From Osedax fenrisi (Eukaryota > Annelida > Polychaeta > Sabellida > Siboglinidae): a DNA stretch of 64,000 nucleotides. Shown here in pieces: positions 40,031 through 53,404 of the stretch. The notes beneath the pieces are model-generated. The model ran no database searches, was not told where the DNA came from, and saw only the letters and a program-made list of their open reading frames with translations. The stretch spans positions 21,472,441 to 21,536,440 of the forward strand of contig OZ025243.1 of the NCBI GenBank assembly GCA_964019155.1, given 5' to 3'. A program made the position numbers and the translations under genes. Each line of letters begins with the position of its first letter. Position 1 is the first letter of the stretch.

Positions 40031-40527
40031 GAACACATATATATGTCTATTCAAAGATAGGTTCACATAAATATATTCGTTGAATTTAGCCTGTTGTTTT
40101 TTTTATTATACTTATATTATATATATATCTAGGATCATATTTATAATATATAGTATATTTAGTTCTGTAAAATTTCAAATAGTTGACTTGTCTCGAAACT
40201 TTAAAATCTTGAAAATCGTGGTCTCAAATCTTTCAAAATCATGGTCTCGAAACTTTCAAATAAAAAACCATCATGGGTATCACTAGCCATTGAACACATA
40301 TATATGTCTATTCAAAGTTAGGTTCACATAAATATATTCGTTGAATTTAGCCTGTTGTTTTTTTTATTATACTTATATTATATATATATCTAGGATCATA
40401 TTTATAATATATAGTATATTTAGTTCTGTAAAATTTCAAATAGTTGACTTGTCTCGAAACTTTAAAATCTTGAAAATCGTGGTCTCAAATCTTTCAAAAT
40501 CATGGTCTCGAAACTTTCAAATTCATA
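40006..40527. repeat. Perfect-looking 261-bp tandem duplication
   Basis: The unit starting ACCATCATGGGTATCACTAG at 40006 recurs at 40267 with only about one difference seen (AAAGATAGG versus AAAGTTAGG). It duplicates identical 50-residue non-functional frames. Confidence 0.9.
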
Positions 40528-40587
40528 TTGTATAGTATATAGTATATACTATATACAGTACCTATATTATAATGCATATCATATGTT

Positions 40588-40617
40588 ACCTACTACTCAT
40601 ACTACTACTCATACTCA

Positions 40618-40671
<54 letters not shown>

Positions 40672-40672
40672 A
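40588..40672. repeat. (ACT)n triplet array
   Basis: ACT units with CAT interruptions, then about 17 pure units. Its Thr-rich translation is not a gene. Confidence 0.95.
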
Positions 40673-40679
40673 GTAAAAT

Positions 40680-41820
40680 TACAAATCATTGATCTAAAAT
40701 ATATAATAATTATTTTTTAATTTTTAATATTTCAGTTATTTAATAATATTTGAATATATCAAATAAATGTTTTATGATTTCGGTTTAGTTTTAAAAATTA
40801 ATTATTGGTTAACTGGAGAATTCTCCATTATTTATATTACATTTACTTAATTCAAAACATATTATCATGTAAATTGATCAAGTAAATATGTATTTATATC
40901 AATATTTGTTAATTCAGATTATCAATATCCAATAATATCAGTAGGATAAAGTTTATATAATATAGTTTATATTAACTGTACTAAATTTAATTTTAAAATA
41001 TATGTTTATAAATAATTATTAATAATAAAAGATATATTAAGTGATTCAAGATGAACCATATTTAATATAATTATATCAGTTATCATTCATCTATTTAGTA
41101 TAATATTAAATATTATATTTAATAAATAAAATTATAATAATTATATTATATATTATATAATTTATAATCGAGAATCATCGAATTAGTGATATAAATTTTG
41201 AAATTTAAAGCGATCTAAATAGATGAACAAATTTGATGTCAGAAATATATATTCATTATACACTTAAATAATTCTATTCATACCTATTTATAATATATTA
41301 AAAATTATAACTATGAAGAATATTCTATATAAATATATAGTTATTATAATAATGAGTTATCAGAGTTATAATCGCATTTAAAAATAGAATCGTGTGAACA
41401 CTCTAAATATCAATATTGGCGTTTCTAAATCAATCGTGAAATTATGTAAATATTTGTCATGTTCATATTTATTATGTGTAAAAATATATATTTGTATCGA
41501 ATTTTCGATATATATGATAACAATAGTTATTTTATCATTTTTAATAATATCAATAAATTTTATTATAAAATTACTTTAAACGTATACTTATTATTATAAT
41601 AACGATAAAAATAAAACATATAGAATATAGATTTAAAATATCAAATTTCGTAATCTATTTACAATCTCACTTTCATTATTTAGAGCACTCACTCGATGAT
41701 TCCCGATTATAATGATTAAATAATTTATAATTATTATAGTTTATATAATTAAATATTATATGTAATATAATATTTAATTATATACATTATAATATACATG
41801 TAATTTAATACATCCAGCAA
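40680..41820. other. AT-rich spacer
   Basis: No gene, repeat family or RNA recognised on either strand. Confidence 0.6.
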
Positions 41821-41822
41821 TA

Positions 41823-42566
41823 CAGCTAACAGACCTCAGTTACGCAGATGATAGAGTGCATCTCAAGACAAGCTCAGCAACTATTAACATCGATTGAAAC
41901 AGAAGTCATTAATATTGGTCTTCAACTGAACTCAAAGAAAACCGAAGTCATGACATTCAATCAAACAAATCCGGTCAACATTAGACTAAATAACTGTGGC
42001 ACATTGGTTAACAACATCACAAATTTTAAATATTTGGGGGCATGGATAGCTCACAAAAGATTTTTAAATTCGCAAAGCTTTATCATGTTCAGCAATACAC
42101 AAGATGAAAACAATCTGGAGCTCCAAAATGGAAAACAGTCTGAAAATAAGAACCTTCAAAGCTACAATATAACCCATATTATTATATGGTAGCAAATGCT
42201 GGACAATCGACTCCATAATACGTACGAAAATATATGGTTGTTATACCAGGTTACTTAGAATGGCCACAAATATATCATGGAAAGATAAGGTCACCAATAC
42301 ACAACTGTACAGGGGAATTCCAAAGATCATTGAGGTGATAAAACTAAGAAGATTAAGACTAGCAGGTCACTGCATAAGGCTCACCGACGAACTAGCATAC
42401 AACTTAGTTTTTTGGAAACCAAAGAATGGCATACGAAATAGAGGGAGACAACCCAAGACATTCATAGACATATTAAAGAGTGACTGCGATTGTGAGGAAG
42501 ACGAACACTAATGATGGAAAGGAATTGCAAGATCTGGTCGAGTGAGAACTCGACTAAAGTAAAGTA
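41823..42566 (+). pseudogene. 3' end of a LINE (reverse transcriptase C-terminal half plus tail), frameshifted
   Basis: Begins QLTDLSYADDRVHLKTSS, where YADD is the reverse transcriptase active-site motif. Then, after a frameshift, QQLLTSIETEVINIGLQLNS, KKTEVMTFN and NFKYLGAWI. After a further frame change come YGSKCWT, then ISWKDKVTNTQLYRGIPKI and KLRRLRLAGHCIRL, ending at the stop 42509-42511. The 3' tail has a hairpin (GTCGAGTGAGAACTCGAC, about 42537-42554) and a short TAAAG repeat, as expected for the reverse-transcribed 3' end of a LINE. It is 5'-truncated and disrupted, hence inactive. Confidence 0.8.
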
Positions 42567-44310
42567 AGTAATATAATTATTATAATATTAATTTAATCAT
42601 TAAAAATAATATTTAATATTGTATAAATATTATATTTAATATATGAATGATAATTGATACAATTATATTAAATATGGATTATAAATTACATATTATAATA
42701 ACATGGTGTATATGGTATATTTATAATTAAAGATACTATTTATCATAAAAATCACGTAATATATCCGTTATTATTAATAAATTATATTAATACTCATTTA
42801 TTAAAACAATAACAACTTTTTAAATTAAAATGTATGTCAGATTATAAAATCTTGGATCATATTGACTATTACATTAGAAAATATTATTTAATACATATTT
42901 AAATATAATTGATCCAAAAATATATTTGTATTTTGTATAGATCGTATATATTATATATTTGTATATATACATAAAAATAATATATTATTTTTTTAAACTA
43001 TAATTATATGGATCCAAAATTTGAAAATATATTTAAAAAACAAATTTAATATTGAAGAACCGATAATTAATTTTAAAACCCAACTGAATCGTAATCATAA
43101 AAAATATATTTGATATCTTAAAATATTATAAAATACCTGTATAAAAGTATAACCTTTTATATATACTTATTCAAAAATATATACAAGAATAAATGTAACT
43201 ACAACTAATTTGTTTGTATATGGTTATGTGAAGCTACCATTATAATGTTAGAAATTATCCTGGAAGTTATAGTTATTATAATTATAATTAAATTATTATC
43301 ATAAATTATGATTTAAATCTCTATAAACAATCTCTAAATCTAATATTATATTTGTCAGGGATATAATTATAATTCTTAACATATATCCTACTAATATTGT
43401 GTATACATTATAAAAATGAATAACTTATATATTCAATGTAACATAACTGTAAAAATTGTATAATTACAATAAATTATTAAATAATTGATATTCGATATAA
43501 AATATGTACAAACTTTGTAACAAAGTATTACTTGTTATTTGTAATAATATTCGTTTGTTATACAATGTGGAATTAGTTTAGATTATATTTAATTGATATA
43601 TATTTATTATATTAATTATTCTACATTCCTAATTATCTAAAATCGATAATAAAAAAACTAATAATTACTGTAATGTGGTCATAAAATAATGTATTACCTA
43701 TTTACTTCAATTAGTTTAAAAAGTTAAATTTAAATTATATTAATAAAATATATATATAATATAGTAAACATCATATCCTATTTATTATTTTTTAATGAAA
43801 TGTAGGTAGTTAATTTGTAGTATAGTACGATTATATAAAATAATAAATACCTGATAATCGTAATCTTGTATATTTCTTTTATAAGTTTTCAAATTTATAA
43901 TATATGATCACGTGATATTGAAACATCCGTATTTTAATTAATCCATAGTTTCGTATAAACAAAAAAAAGTGCGCGATACTATTTATTTATTTCATACATA
44001 ATTATTGTTTTTAATATACAGATATGGTTAGACAAATATATAATTGATAACTTATTTTATATTTTGATTAAATTTATAATAGTGCATAAATAAATACATT
44101 TCATTTAATGCATAATATTCACATTTATCATAAATTTTATGTCATTTGCTAAATGTTTAGAATATTTTATTCAAATTGAAATACTATAAATACTTTAAAT
44201 ACTATATCGCAATATAATTAAATACATATAATATAATATATCAATCCTATATAATAATACATAATATAAACTCTAAACCTAATGCGATGATCTATATTAT
44301 TGGTGTCAGG
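42567..44310. other. AT-rich spacer
   Basis: Nothing recognised beyond short AT runs. Confidence 0.6.
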
Positions 44311-45859
44311 ACATTACGCGGTATTAGATTACGCGGTATACCAATGCGCGGTATTAAAAATACGTTTCTTAATTACGCGGTATACACATCCGCGGTATTA
44401 TAAATGCATTTTTACCAATTCGCGGTATTTTTATAATATAAAATATGTGTATAATCTATCAATTATATTTATGCAAATTTACACAATATTATAATGTATA
44501 TAATATATTTTAATTATTTAAATATAATACTATTACCAAACATATATAAATACGTACTTATATACCAATGATAACGTAAATAAACAGTAAAACGTATTAA
44601 AACGTTTTAAAAATTTGCATTATTTGTATCTATATATTTAGATAATAAATGTAACATTGATATCATTATTGTAGCATTATTAAAGTATTGTAATACTATA
44701 GTATATCATACAGATGCGTAGCCTACTTATATATTAAGATTATCATTGATAATGTAAATAACTACGTTTTTAAATTAAAATTTGCATTATTTATATTCTA
44801 TTTATATTAAATATATAAAAATAAGTAGGATATAGCAATTTTTATTTTGTAGCTAGAATAACATTATTAATACCATTGGAAAGAGGATAAAACAGTAATA
44901 TAAGGTTCATATTTTACTTTTTTGATATAATTAATAATAAAAAAGTTATGGTCAAAAGAATGGCCAGATTTGAGGGTATTAATTCAGACAGCTATTACTG
45001 TAATTGCGGCGCAATTTTTATTTGTAGCTAGAATACAATTATTAATACCATTGGAAAGAGGATTCAAAAGTAATATAAGGTTCATATTTTACTTTTTTGA
45101 TATAATTAATAATAAAAAAGTTATGTACAAAAGAATGGCCAGATTTGAGAGTATTAATTCAGACAACTATTACATTTAAAATATACAGATATTTTGGTAA
45201 TTGAATTTTTATCAACTAATATTCAATTTTTTTATACTTTTTTAATTATTATTATATAATAATAATTATAATTTTAAATAATAATATAATAATATTTTGT
45301 ATTTACTATTAATTACTGAAATAATCCATTTTACACTAAATTAGTATGATTATTTAATATAATTTGCTAATTAATATTCATTTACAAACTCAGTTTATAC
45401 GGTAGTACTTATTGTGTACAGTTTAAAACTGTATATGAAATGTTCACTATAGTTATTTTATAATTATATATATATATATATATATATTTGTTAATTAAAA
45501 ACAACTATTAGTTATTATATAATGCATTCTAAGAATAAATTATAAGCATTAGTGCATTTTTTGAAATACACAAAGAATATTACCAAATCAATCTACAATA
45601 GAAATACATTACATAACTACAAACTAAACTAGTCTAATATTAAATACTTGATAAAAATAAACCTATTATTGATTGCAATTAGCTTAACTTGAATAATAAA
45701 TGAAAAAGACAATAAATGCATTTCTGTCATTGTTGGTGTATAAATGCTTTATTCATATTGGTATATTTGCCATTCTACAACAGTGGGATAGTGTATATAA
45801 AGACAATAATGTGTATATTAGTTTATTACTTTTTTCTAAACTTGTATACATTGTGAATT

Positions 45860-46370
45860 GTATGTGAAATTGAGTCAGGAAGCACACAGTTGTGATGGTT
45901 GCAATAGATGGCAGCATAGAAAATGTAATACAGGGGCTAGTAGAGTTATTTATAGAGGATGTATGTAAGAGGGAAGACATAGATTGGAGATGTATACATT
46001 TTTATGAGGTAGAAGTAGAGCATGATGTATAAGGTGATAAATGTGTAGATGTAGAAGTAGAAAATAATGTAGAGGTAGAAGTAAAGAATAATGTAGATGT
46101 AGAAGGTGATAATTATGTATGGGTAGAAGTAGAGAATGATGTAGAGGTAGAAGTAGAGAATAATGTAGATGTAGAAGGTGATAATTATGTAGAGGTAGAA
46201 GTAGAGAATGATGTAGAGGTAGAAGTAGATAATGATGTAGAGGTAAAAGGTGAGAATGATCATTCTCATATCGATATAGAGGTAGATGGTGATAATGATG
46301 TAGAAGTAGAGAATTATGTAGAGGTAGAAGGTAATAATTATGTAGGGGTAGAAGTATAGTTTCTAATGTA
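45860..46370 (+). pseudogene. Decayed transposon ORF: C2..HC zinc finger followed by acidic VEVEN repeats
   Basis: One plus frame gives HSCDGCNRWQHRKCNTGASR and VIYRGCM, then stop. The adjoining frame continues KREDIDWRCIHF. Together they resemble the C-x2-C ... WQHR-x-C-x-TG ... DWRC fingers found in transposon-encoded proteins (recalled family pattern), split by a frameshift. The second frame then encodes, after one in-frame stop at 46030-46032, about 110 residues of repeats such as VEVEVENNVDVEGDNYV. The repeat unit is about 24-60 bp of GTAGAGGTAGAAGTAGAGAA type. The opposite-strand frame is only its antisense. Confidence 0.5.
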
Positions 46371-47186
46371 GGTAATGTTGTAATTCGAAAAGAACTATGG
46401 AAAAATTAAAGAAGCGAATTTTAAATTTAAAAAATTATCACTGATCCATCAATAATCTAATAATGTTGTATATATAATTGTTTATTAACTGTCTACATAG
46501 TGAATTATCATACTAATAAATGCCTATAATTTACAGTTTAAATTATATTCATTAAAGATAGTAGATGTATTCCATTTGAGGCTAAAGAGATCCATGGATA
46601 TAACTATGCTGCTATTGGAGATTGGGCATAAAAAGATAACTGTTTTAAATTCAACCTGGGTACTTTTTCATATGGTCATTATTATTATATTATCTAAAAT
46701 TTTATATTTACCCATATTAATTTGTTAACATTATATATTTTGATAACATAACATTATATACTTGCTAATTGGACTTAGTTCTGAATACTGATGTTCAAAA
46801 TAACTTTATATTTAAAATTCGTAGGAAATCGTGGAAATTTGGTGAATACATATTACAAAGCCATGTCATTTCGTTATATCATTATATTGTTGTGTTTATA
46901 TGTTATAAGTTATAACTAAACATATCTGTTTATACATACACCAAACTAAATATTGAAACACACCATTAGTAATAATATGATTATATAGATGATATATATA
47001 TATCTTATTTATTTAAGAAAATATGTAATTGAATAAAGTAAATAATGTAAAGTATATTTGCCAAACTATAATTATAGTTATGTTAACAAGTTAACATGCA
47101 AATTTGAATAAATAATGTATAACATACTATATGTAAATATACAGATATTGTAAAAAATAATAAAATAAATATGTAATATAGTTTAA

Positions 47187-47642
47187 ACAAAGATTTTGCG
47201 AAGCAAAGATATAACACTCCCTATGCATGCAACGTAATTTAGTAATATCCCTAACCGCTGCTAGCAGTAGTATCGAAATCACTGAAATAGATTTAGGTTC
47301 GGCTCTGTTTGCATACAACAATGTTTTCATTGCTCTATTAAATTACATGCAATATAAATTAGCTTTTACTCACTAAATATATACTTATAGCATTTAAAAC
47401 ATACATATCATATTTGTTTGTTATATATTAGTAATGAACACTTAGTTTTCATCATATAAATATTAATTTAAAGCATATTATTTAACATTTTAAAAGTGTA
47501 TAGTTAAATACGAATTTACATTATAAACAACACATAGTTCCTAAAAGTAACCCGCTATAGGTGGCACCAGGGTATTTTGTATACAAATTCGAATTACACG
47601 ATTTCGCGTAAGTGTTATATCTTTCCTTCGGAAAATCTTTGG
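47187..47642 (+). mobile_element. 456-bp MITE, copy 2, nested in the long-TIR transposon
   Basis: Same length as the 18741-19196 copy, with only a handful of substitutions seen (for example CATGCAAC/CATACAAC, TACCCAACC/TCCCTAACC). Again flanked by TTTAA (47182-47186 and 47643-47647), although the outer flanks differ. It is therefore an independent, recent insertion. Confidence 0.85.
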
Positions 47643-48861
47643 TTTAAATATACACAGCAGTGAAATATTTTAAAAATCTTCAGCAGCTTAACATAAATTG
47701 ATACTTCTTAGCTTTGTAATCTGTAATAATAAATGTATTGTAAATTAATGGTGAAGTTAAAATGTAAATGTTGTTATTATTTGTATAGTAAATTTATTTA
47801 TTTATTCAAGATTATTTAAAAAAATTAATTTAAAAATTAAAAAAAATTCATATAAAAAGTTGAAAAAAATATTTCGTAAAAAAATAGTTATTTTATTTCA
47901 TATAATGTAAAATCATATTTAAAATAATATTTGAAAAAAAAATATAAAAATATTGAATATTAGTTGATCAAAATTCAATTACCAAAATATCTGTATATTT
48001 TAAATGTAATATCTGTCTGAATTAATACCCTCACATCTGGCCATAACTTTTTTATTATTAATTATATCAACAAAGTAAAATATGAACCTTATATTATATA
48101 TTATATTACTTTTGAATCCTCTTTCCAATGGTATTAATAATTGTATTCTAGCTACAAATAAAAATTGCGCCGCAATTACAGTAATAGCTGTCTGAATGAA
48201 TTAATACCCTCAAATCTGGCCATTCTTTTGACCATAACTTTTTTATTATTAATTATATCAAAAAAGTAAAATATGAACCTTATATTACTTTTGTATCCTC
48301 TTTCCAATGGTATTAATAATATTATTCTAGCTACAAAATAAAAATTGCTATACTTATTTTATATATTTAATATAGGAACTCCCCTAAATGGAATATAAAT
48401 AATGCACATTTTAATTTAAAAACGTAGTTATTTACATTATCAATGATAATCTTAATATATAAGTATGCTACGCTTCTGTATGATATACTATAGTATTACA
48501 ATACTTTAATAATGCTACAATAATGATATCAATGTTACATTTATTATCTAAATATATAGATACAAATAATGCAAATTTTAAAACGTTTTAATACGTTTTA
48601 CTGTTTATTTACGTTATCATTGGTATATAAGTACGTATTTATATATGTTTGGTAATAGTATTATATTTAAATAATTAAAATATATTATATACATTATAAT
48701 ATTGTGTAAATTTGCATAAATATAATTTATAGATTATACACATATTTTATATTATAAAAATACCGCGAATTGGTAAAATGCATTTATAATACCGCGTAAT
48801 TAAGAAACGTATTTTTAATACCGCGCATTTGTATACCGCGTAATCTAATACCGCGTAATGT

Positions 48862-49003
48862 TTTTTGTTTTTTTTTTTTTTTTGTTTGTTTGGTTTTGGT
48901 TTGGTTTTGGTTGGGTTTGGGTTTGGGTTTGGGTTTGGGTTTGGGTTTGGTTTGGGTTTGGGTTTGGGTTTGGGTTTGGTTTTGGTTTGGGTTTTGGTTT
49001 TGT
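48862..49003. repeat. Poly-T followed by (TTTGGG)n array
   Basis: A T-rich run grades through GGTTTT units into about ten TTTGGG units, immediately outside the right end of the long-TIR transposon. It has G-quadruplex potential on the plus strand. Confidence 0.85.
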
Positions 49004-49578
49004 CCAAATGTCCATAAACCTTATTATTTCATTAAATTATTTAATTAATATTATTTAAAATTAAATGTGCTATACCATTTGATTCTTGAACATTATGTTC
49101 GTGTTTTGAACATATACTGTTCAATAATATTATATTTGATTTAATTATATATATACCACTGAAGTTACATTACATATATACATGTAATTAAATGATAGAA
49201 CTTAACATGTTATATGCACATTAATTAGTTTAAGGGTTAATTTAAAATACAATTAATAAAATTAAATTTATTAAATGACAATAAATAGATATTATTTCCT
49301 TGTTATTTTTATTTAACAATGCCTTTAAAATCATTCATTTTACTCATATCGTGTAACCAGTTTATCTTACCATGTAACAATCATTTAATTATATGAAGTT
49401 AAACTTTATTTACAAGATGTATACAGTGAATACTGTCTGTGTATACTTAGAATTTTGTTTTCTATTAATATCATTATAATTATAAAAATGTAAGTGTATT
49501 AAAAGTTTACTTCTGACTTCAAATAGTGTATTTAATTCATTTTTCTTTCCGAATTCAGTTTCAAGTACATACAATAAA

Positions 49579-51058
49579 CAGGGTTGATTCGGTTTTTAAA
49601 ATTGGTTTTTTCAAATGGGTTTTTACGTCGGTTTTTACGGTTTTTATGGTTTTTACGGTTTTTAACAAATTAATTTAACTTTTAAATTATAAGTTATAAT
49701 TGCCTACATTATATGTTATATCAGTGAGTGGGTAGGACTCTCATCTAATTACACTTACATTCCTACGATACAATGATTATGTGATAACAAATTTAATTAC
49801 GCCACCATTAGGCAGAATATTCTAATTATGAATTATTTATATATTGAAATGTAAAAATATATCGTTTTTATGATAATACATTATTATTAATTATAGTTAT
49901 TTATATGTAATAGCAAAATATTACCAAACTTAATCATTTTACTAAATAATATGAAGTAAAGCACTGCTTTAAAAGCAGGGTTGATTCGGTTTTTAAAATT
50001 GGTTTTTTCGTCGGTTTTTACGGTTTTTAACAAATTAATTTAACTTTTAAATTATAGTTTTTATGATAATACATTATTATTAATAATAGTTATTTATATG
50101 TAATAGCCAAATATTACCAAACTTAAGTAAAGTACTATTTTAGACTACAATTTTTAGTATATTGTAACGGTTACCAGACACTGTAGCCGGTGATTTCAAA
50201 AGGGGTGGGACTATGGGTGTGGCTATAGCCGAAATACTCTAAACGCAAATAAAATAACTATAATATTTTTAACTATTATATTATCAAATTAAATGTTATA
50301 AATATGAATCAAAAATATAATATCAAATGTAATCATATTATATAATTACATTTGATATTATATTTTTATTTAAATAGCTATACAAATGATATCTATTAAT
50401 TTATAATTATTTAACAATAATGGTTTTTAACTTAGGAACTTATTAAATTTATTATAATGTTGAATAATAATTATGTTCCATTATGTGATGTCTATATATT
50501 TAAAATTATAATGAAAATAATACAATTTAGTTAATTTTTTGTTATGAAAAAATTATAATTTGTACTTGTTTATTTTGAAAAAACCATAAAAACCAGATAA
50601 AAATCGATAAAAACCGATAAAAACCAGGTTTTTTGGTTTTTACGTAAAAACCGAAAAAACCATCAACCCTGTTATTGATTCAAGACCACTTTAATTACAT
50701 ATAGCTAATAATCTATTTTATGATAACAATAATATAATAGTATTAAATAATATTTGATAGGCTTGATAATATTTAATATTTTTTTTTAATATATATAATA
50801 TACTCGTAACAATCAAAAATAATATATTCTACGATTCCAACTCTTCCATTATATGATGTCTATATATTTAAAATTATAATGAAAATAATACAATTTAGTT
50901 AATTTTTTGTTATGAAAAAATTATAATTTGTACTTGTTTGTATTATAAAAACCATAAAAACCGATAAAACACGATAAAAACCGTTAAAACCCAATAAAAA
51001 CCGATAAAAACCGGGTTTTTTGGTTTTTACGTAAAAACCGAAAAAACCATCAACCCTG
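49579..51058. mobile_element. hAT-type element with duplicated ends, 8-bp target duplication ACAATAAA
   Basis: Starts CAGGGTTGATTCGGTTTTTA and ends AAACCATCAACCCTG, flanked by ACAATAAA at 49571-49578 and 51059-51066. A second left end lies inside at 49976 and a second right end at 50671. A 90-bp segment (TGTCTATATATTTAAAATTA ...) is present twice (50490 and 50858). It is rich in GGTTTTTACGG units. Non-coding. Confidence 0.85.
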
Positions 51059-52320
51059 ACAATAAATAATGTGAACAATTTTCAGTTAATAATTTGTTTC
51101 ATAAGTACCATAAAATCAGTTTGTAAATGTTAGTAAATAATAAAATTATTCATATTATGATATATTAAAAAAAAATATTGATTAAGTTATGTCTATATAT
51201 CTTAGTATTTTTGTGTAGGTAGTATATTTCATAAGTAATATCAATTTAAAATTTGTTTAAATCATTCTTTTTATTGTAATAACTTAAGTTTGAACCCACG
51301 TATATCAAAATAATTATCTCTCATATTTACTATATAGTATTATTCAAAATGATAGTAAAATAGTAGTTTATGATATATTCTAATATTTTTGTTGATATAG
51401 AAAGAAAATATGTGTATATCAAACATAGAGTTCCAGACTTATATAGTGTATTTTTAGTAAATATAGGTTGAAAAAATTGATTTTCTAATTTTGTTGACAA
51501 ATTTCAAATTTGAATTAAATATAATAATTGTGAATTTTATTAACAATTTTCATTATAGGTGTTTGTACCTTTATGTTTAATTTATAGAAATATAGTTAAT
51601 ATTACAATTATTTTTCCCAAAATAGAATTTAAAGTAGTAGAACATAGCGCCTATAGGCGCAATAGATATATCTATTTTAATGTAAATGCACGCAATGGGG
51701 CGATAACCGATATGTTTTAACCGATAACCGTTGGTACTTCGAAGTACCCCTTTATTATCTTATTTATAAAAATCTATTAATAATAAGTTATATAAATTAT
51801 TAATGAATATCATTATTTGACTTAATAACCTATCTATGAATATAATTATACACCTTAATTTTAATTAATAATCATTTACAATATATGACTACCATATTAT
51901 GTTACATAATTTATGTAGTACCCTCAAATAACATATAATACAACATTAACATAGCTATGTATTGTGCATTATTATCACTGATTTACTGTGCGATGTATAA
52001 TTTCATAATCGATAAATTCTAACTAAACCATTAGTATACAATGTACACTGTAAATATCATTTAACATGTATCATATGATAATGTCTGTATCAAAAATTTA
52101 AAATATTCATTTCGATAAATAATACACTATAGTATACATGTATATCATGATAAACTAATATGAAGAAGGAACATATAGTATATATTATAAGATATATAAA
52201 TTAATTTAAATTAATTAGTTTACTTATGATTAATTTATTAATTAATTAACTAATTCAATGCTAATCATAATCAAACAAACGGGGGCCATATTCGATAGTC
52301 TCCTGTGATACATAATATGC
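51059..52320. other. AT-rich spacer with two perfect palindromes
   Basis: GCGCCTATAGGCGC (about 51647-51660) and GGTACTTCGAAGTACC (about 51733-51748) lie within about 100 bp, with CCGATA/AACCGATAACCG repeats between them. A GGGGGCCATATTCGAT motif lies at 52281-52296. No gene. Confidence 0.55.
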
Positions 52321-52708
<388 letters not shown>

Positions 52709-52984
52709 TAATTTATTTAGTCACAAAAATCCAATTTTAAATAAATTGTTTGAAAGTGATATATAACGTTATGTAAACATCAATAATAACAAAATATTAT
52801 ATGAAATAAATACAATGCTTCTTTTTTCGAAACAATACATAGCCTGATATTATTAATAGAGAAAAATAGGAATACCAGTGATTTCATATTACAAAATAAA
52901 TCAATTTGACTTATACAAATGATTTTATTTGAGTATTTTTCATACTATTTTATTTTTTCTCATGATTTTAAATATTTATCTGCT

Positions 52985-53235
52985 GAAAACTAAGTGTTAA
53001 TTTCCAATATATAAAAAAGCAATATGATATTTAGTTTTAAATGATATAAATATCTACTAACTGAGAAATCTAACTTATATTGCATGTAATTAAATAGAAC
53101 TATGTAAATATTTTTGTATAAAAATTAGGACAAACATAAATAAGTGATTTTGATACTATAGTATACAGCCAGTATCAGCAGGAGGTAGGTAATATGTAGC
53201 ATAGATTGAGGAGTGTTATATTTGCTTCACAACAT
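52985..53235 (-). mobile_element. Diverged partial copy of the 456-bp MITE family, inverted
   Basis: On the minus strand it matches the left half of the family: AACACTCC... TACTGCTGGC ... and the segment complementary to AACTTATATTGCATGTAATT. Old copy. Confidence 0.55.
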
Positions 53236-53344
53236 ATTTGAATATATTATAATGTATCATAGTTTTATTTTCTTTACCGCTTTCTTTATATTTCTAGTTA
53301 ATATTTAAGTATTAGACTATACTAAAATATTTCGTTTATTAATA

Positions 53345-53346
<2 letters not shown>

Positions 53347-53404
<58 letters not shown>
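53347..53404. repeat. (ATT)n triplet array
   Basis: About 19 pure ATT units. Confidence 0.95.

Larger units (their letters stand above)
44311..48861. mobile_element. 4.55-kb DNA transposon with about 0.9-kb terminal inverted repeats
   Basis: Left arm 44311-about 45240 is inverted at about 47945-48861. Tips are ACATTACGCGGTATTAGATT and its complement. Each tip carries a row of CGCGGTAT motifs: six at the left (44316-44430) and five at the right. Each arm also holds two tandem copies of a roughly 165-bp unit containing TATTAATACCATTGGAAAGA. The interior contains a decayed zinc-finger/acidic-repeat ORF (45860-46370) and a nested MITE (47187-47642). Very long terminal repeats and an internal WQHRKC-type finger suggest a Mutator-like or foldback element (inference). 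No target duplication is visible; a poly-T/TTTGGG tract abuts the right end. Confidence 0.8.

Noticed and set aside
40080..40535. Two identical open frames starting MNLACCFFYY
   Set aside because: Produced by the 261-bp tandem duplication of AT-rich DNA; no sign of coding constraint.
42260..42511. Independent small gene beginning MATNISWKDK
   Set aside because: It is the C-terminal part of the LINE whose YADD motif lies 400 bp upstream.
45946..46269. Minus-strand frame encoding FYLYIII repeats, resembling a membrane protein
   Set aside because: It is the antisense of the plus-strand acidic VEVEN repeat; hydrophobicity follows from complementing GAA/GTA codons.
48891..49003. Chromosome end or internal telomere
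   Set aside because: Unique sequence, transposons and a multi-exon gene continue on both sides, and the unit is not a known animal telomere repeat.
48747..49058. Open frames on both strands encoding WVWVWV / KPKPNPNP repeats
   Set aside because: Simple translation of the TTTGGG/GGTTTT array; no other coding evidence.
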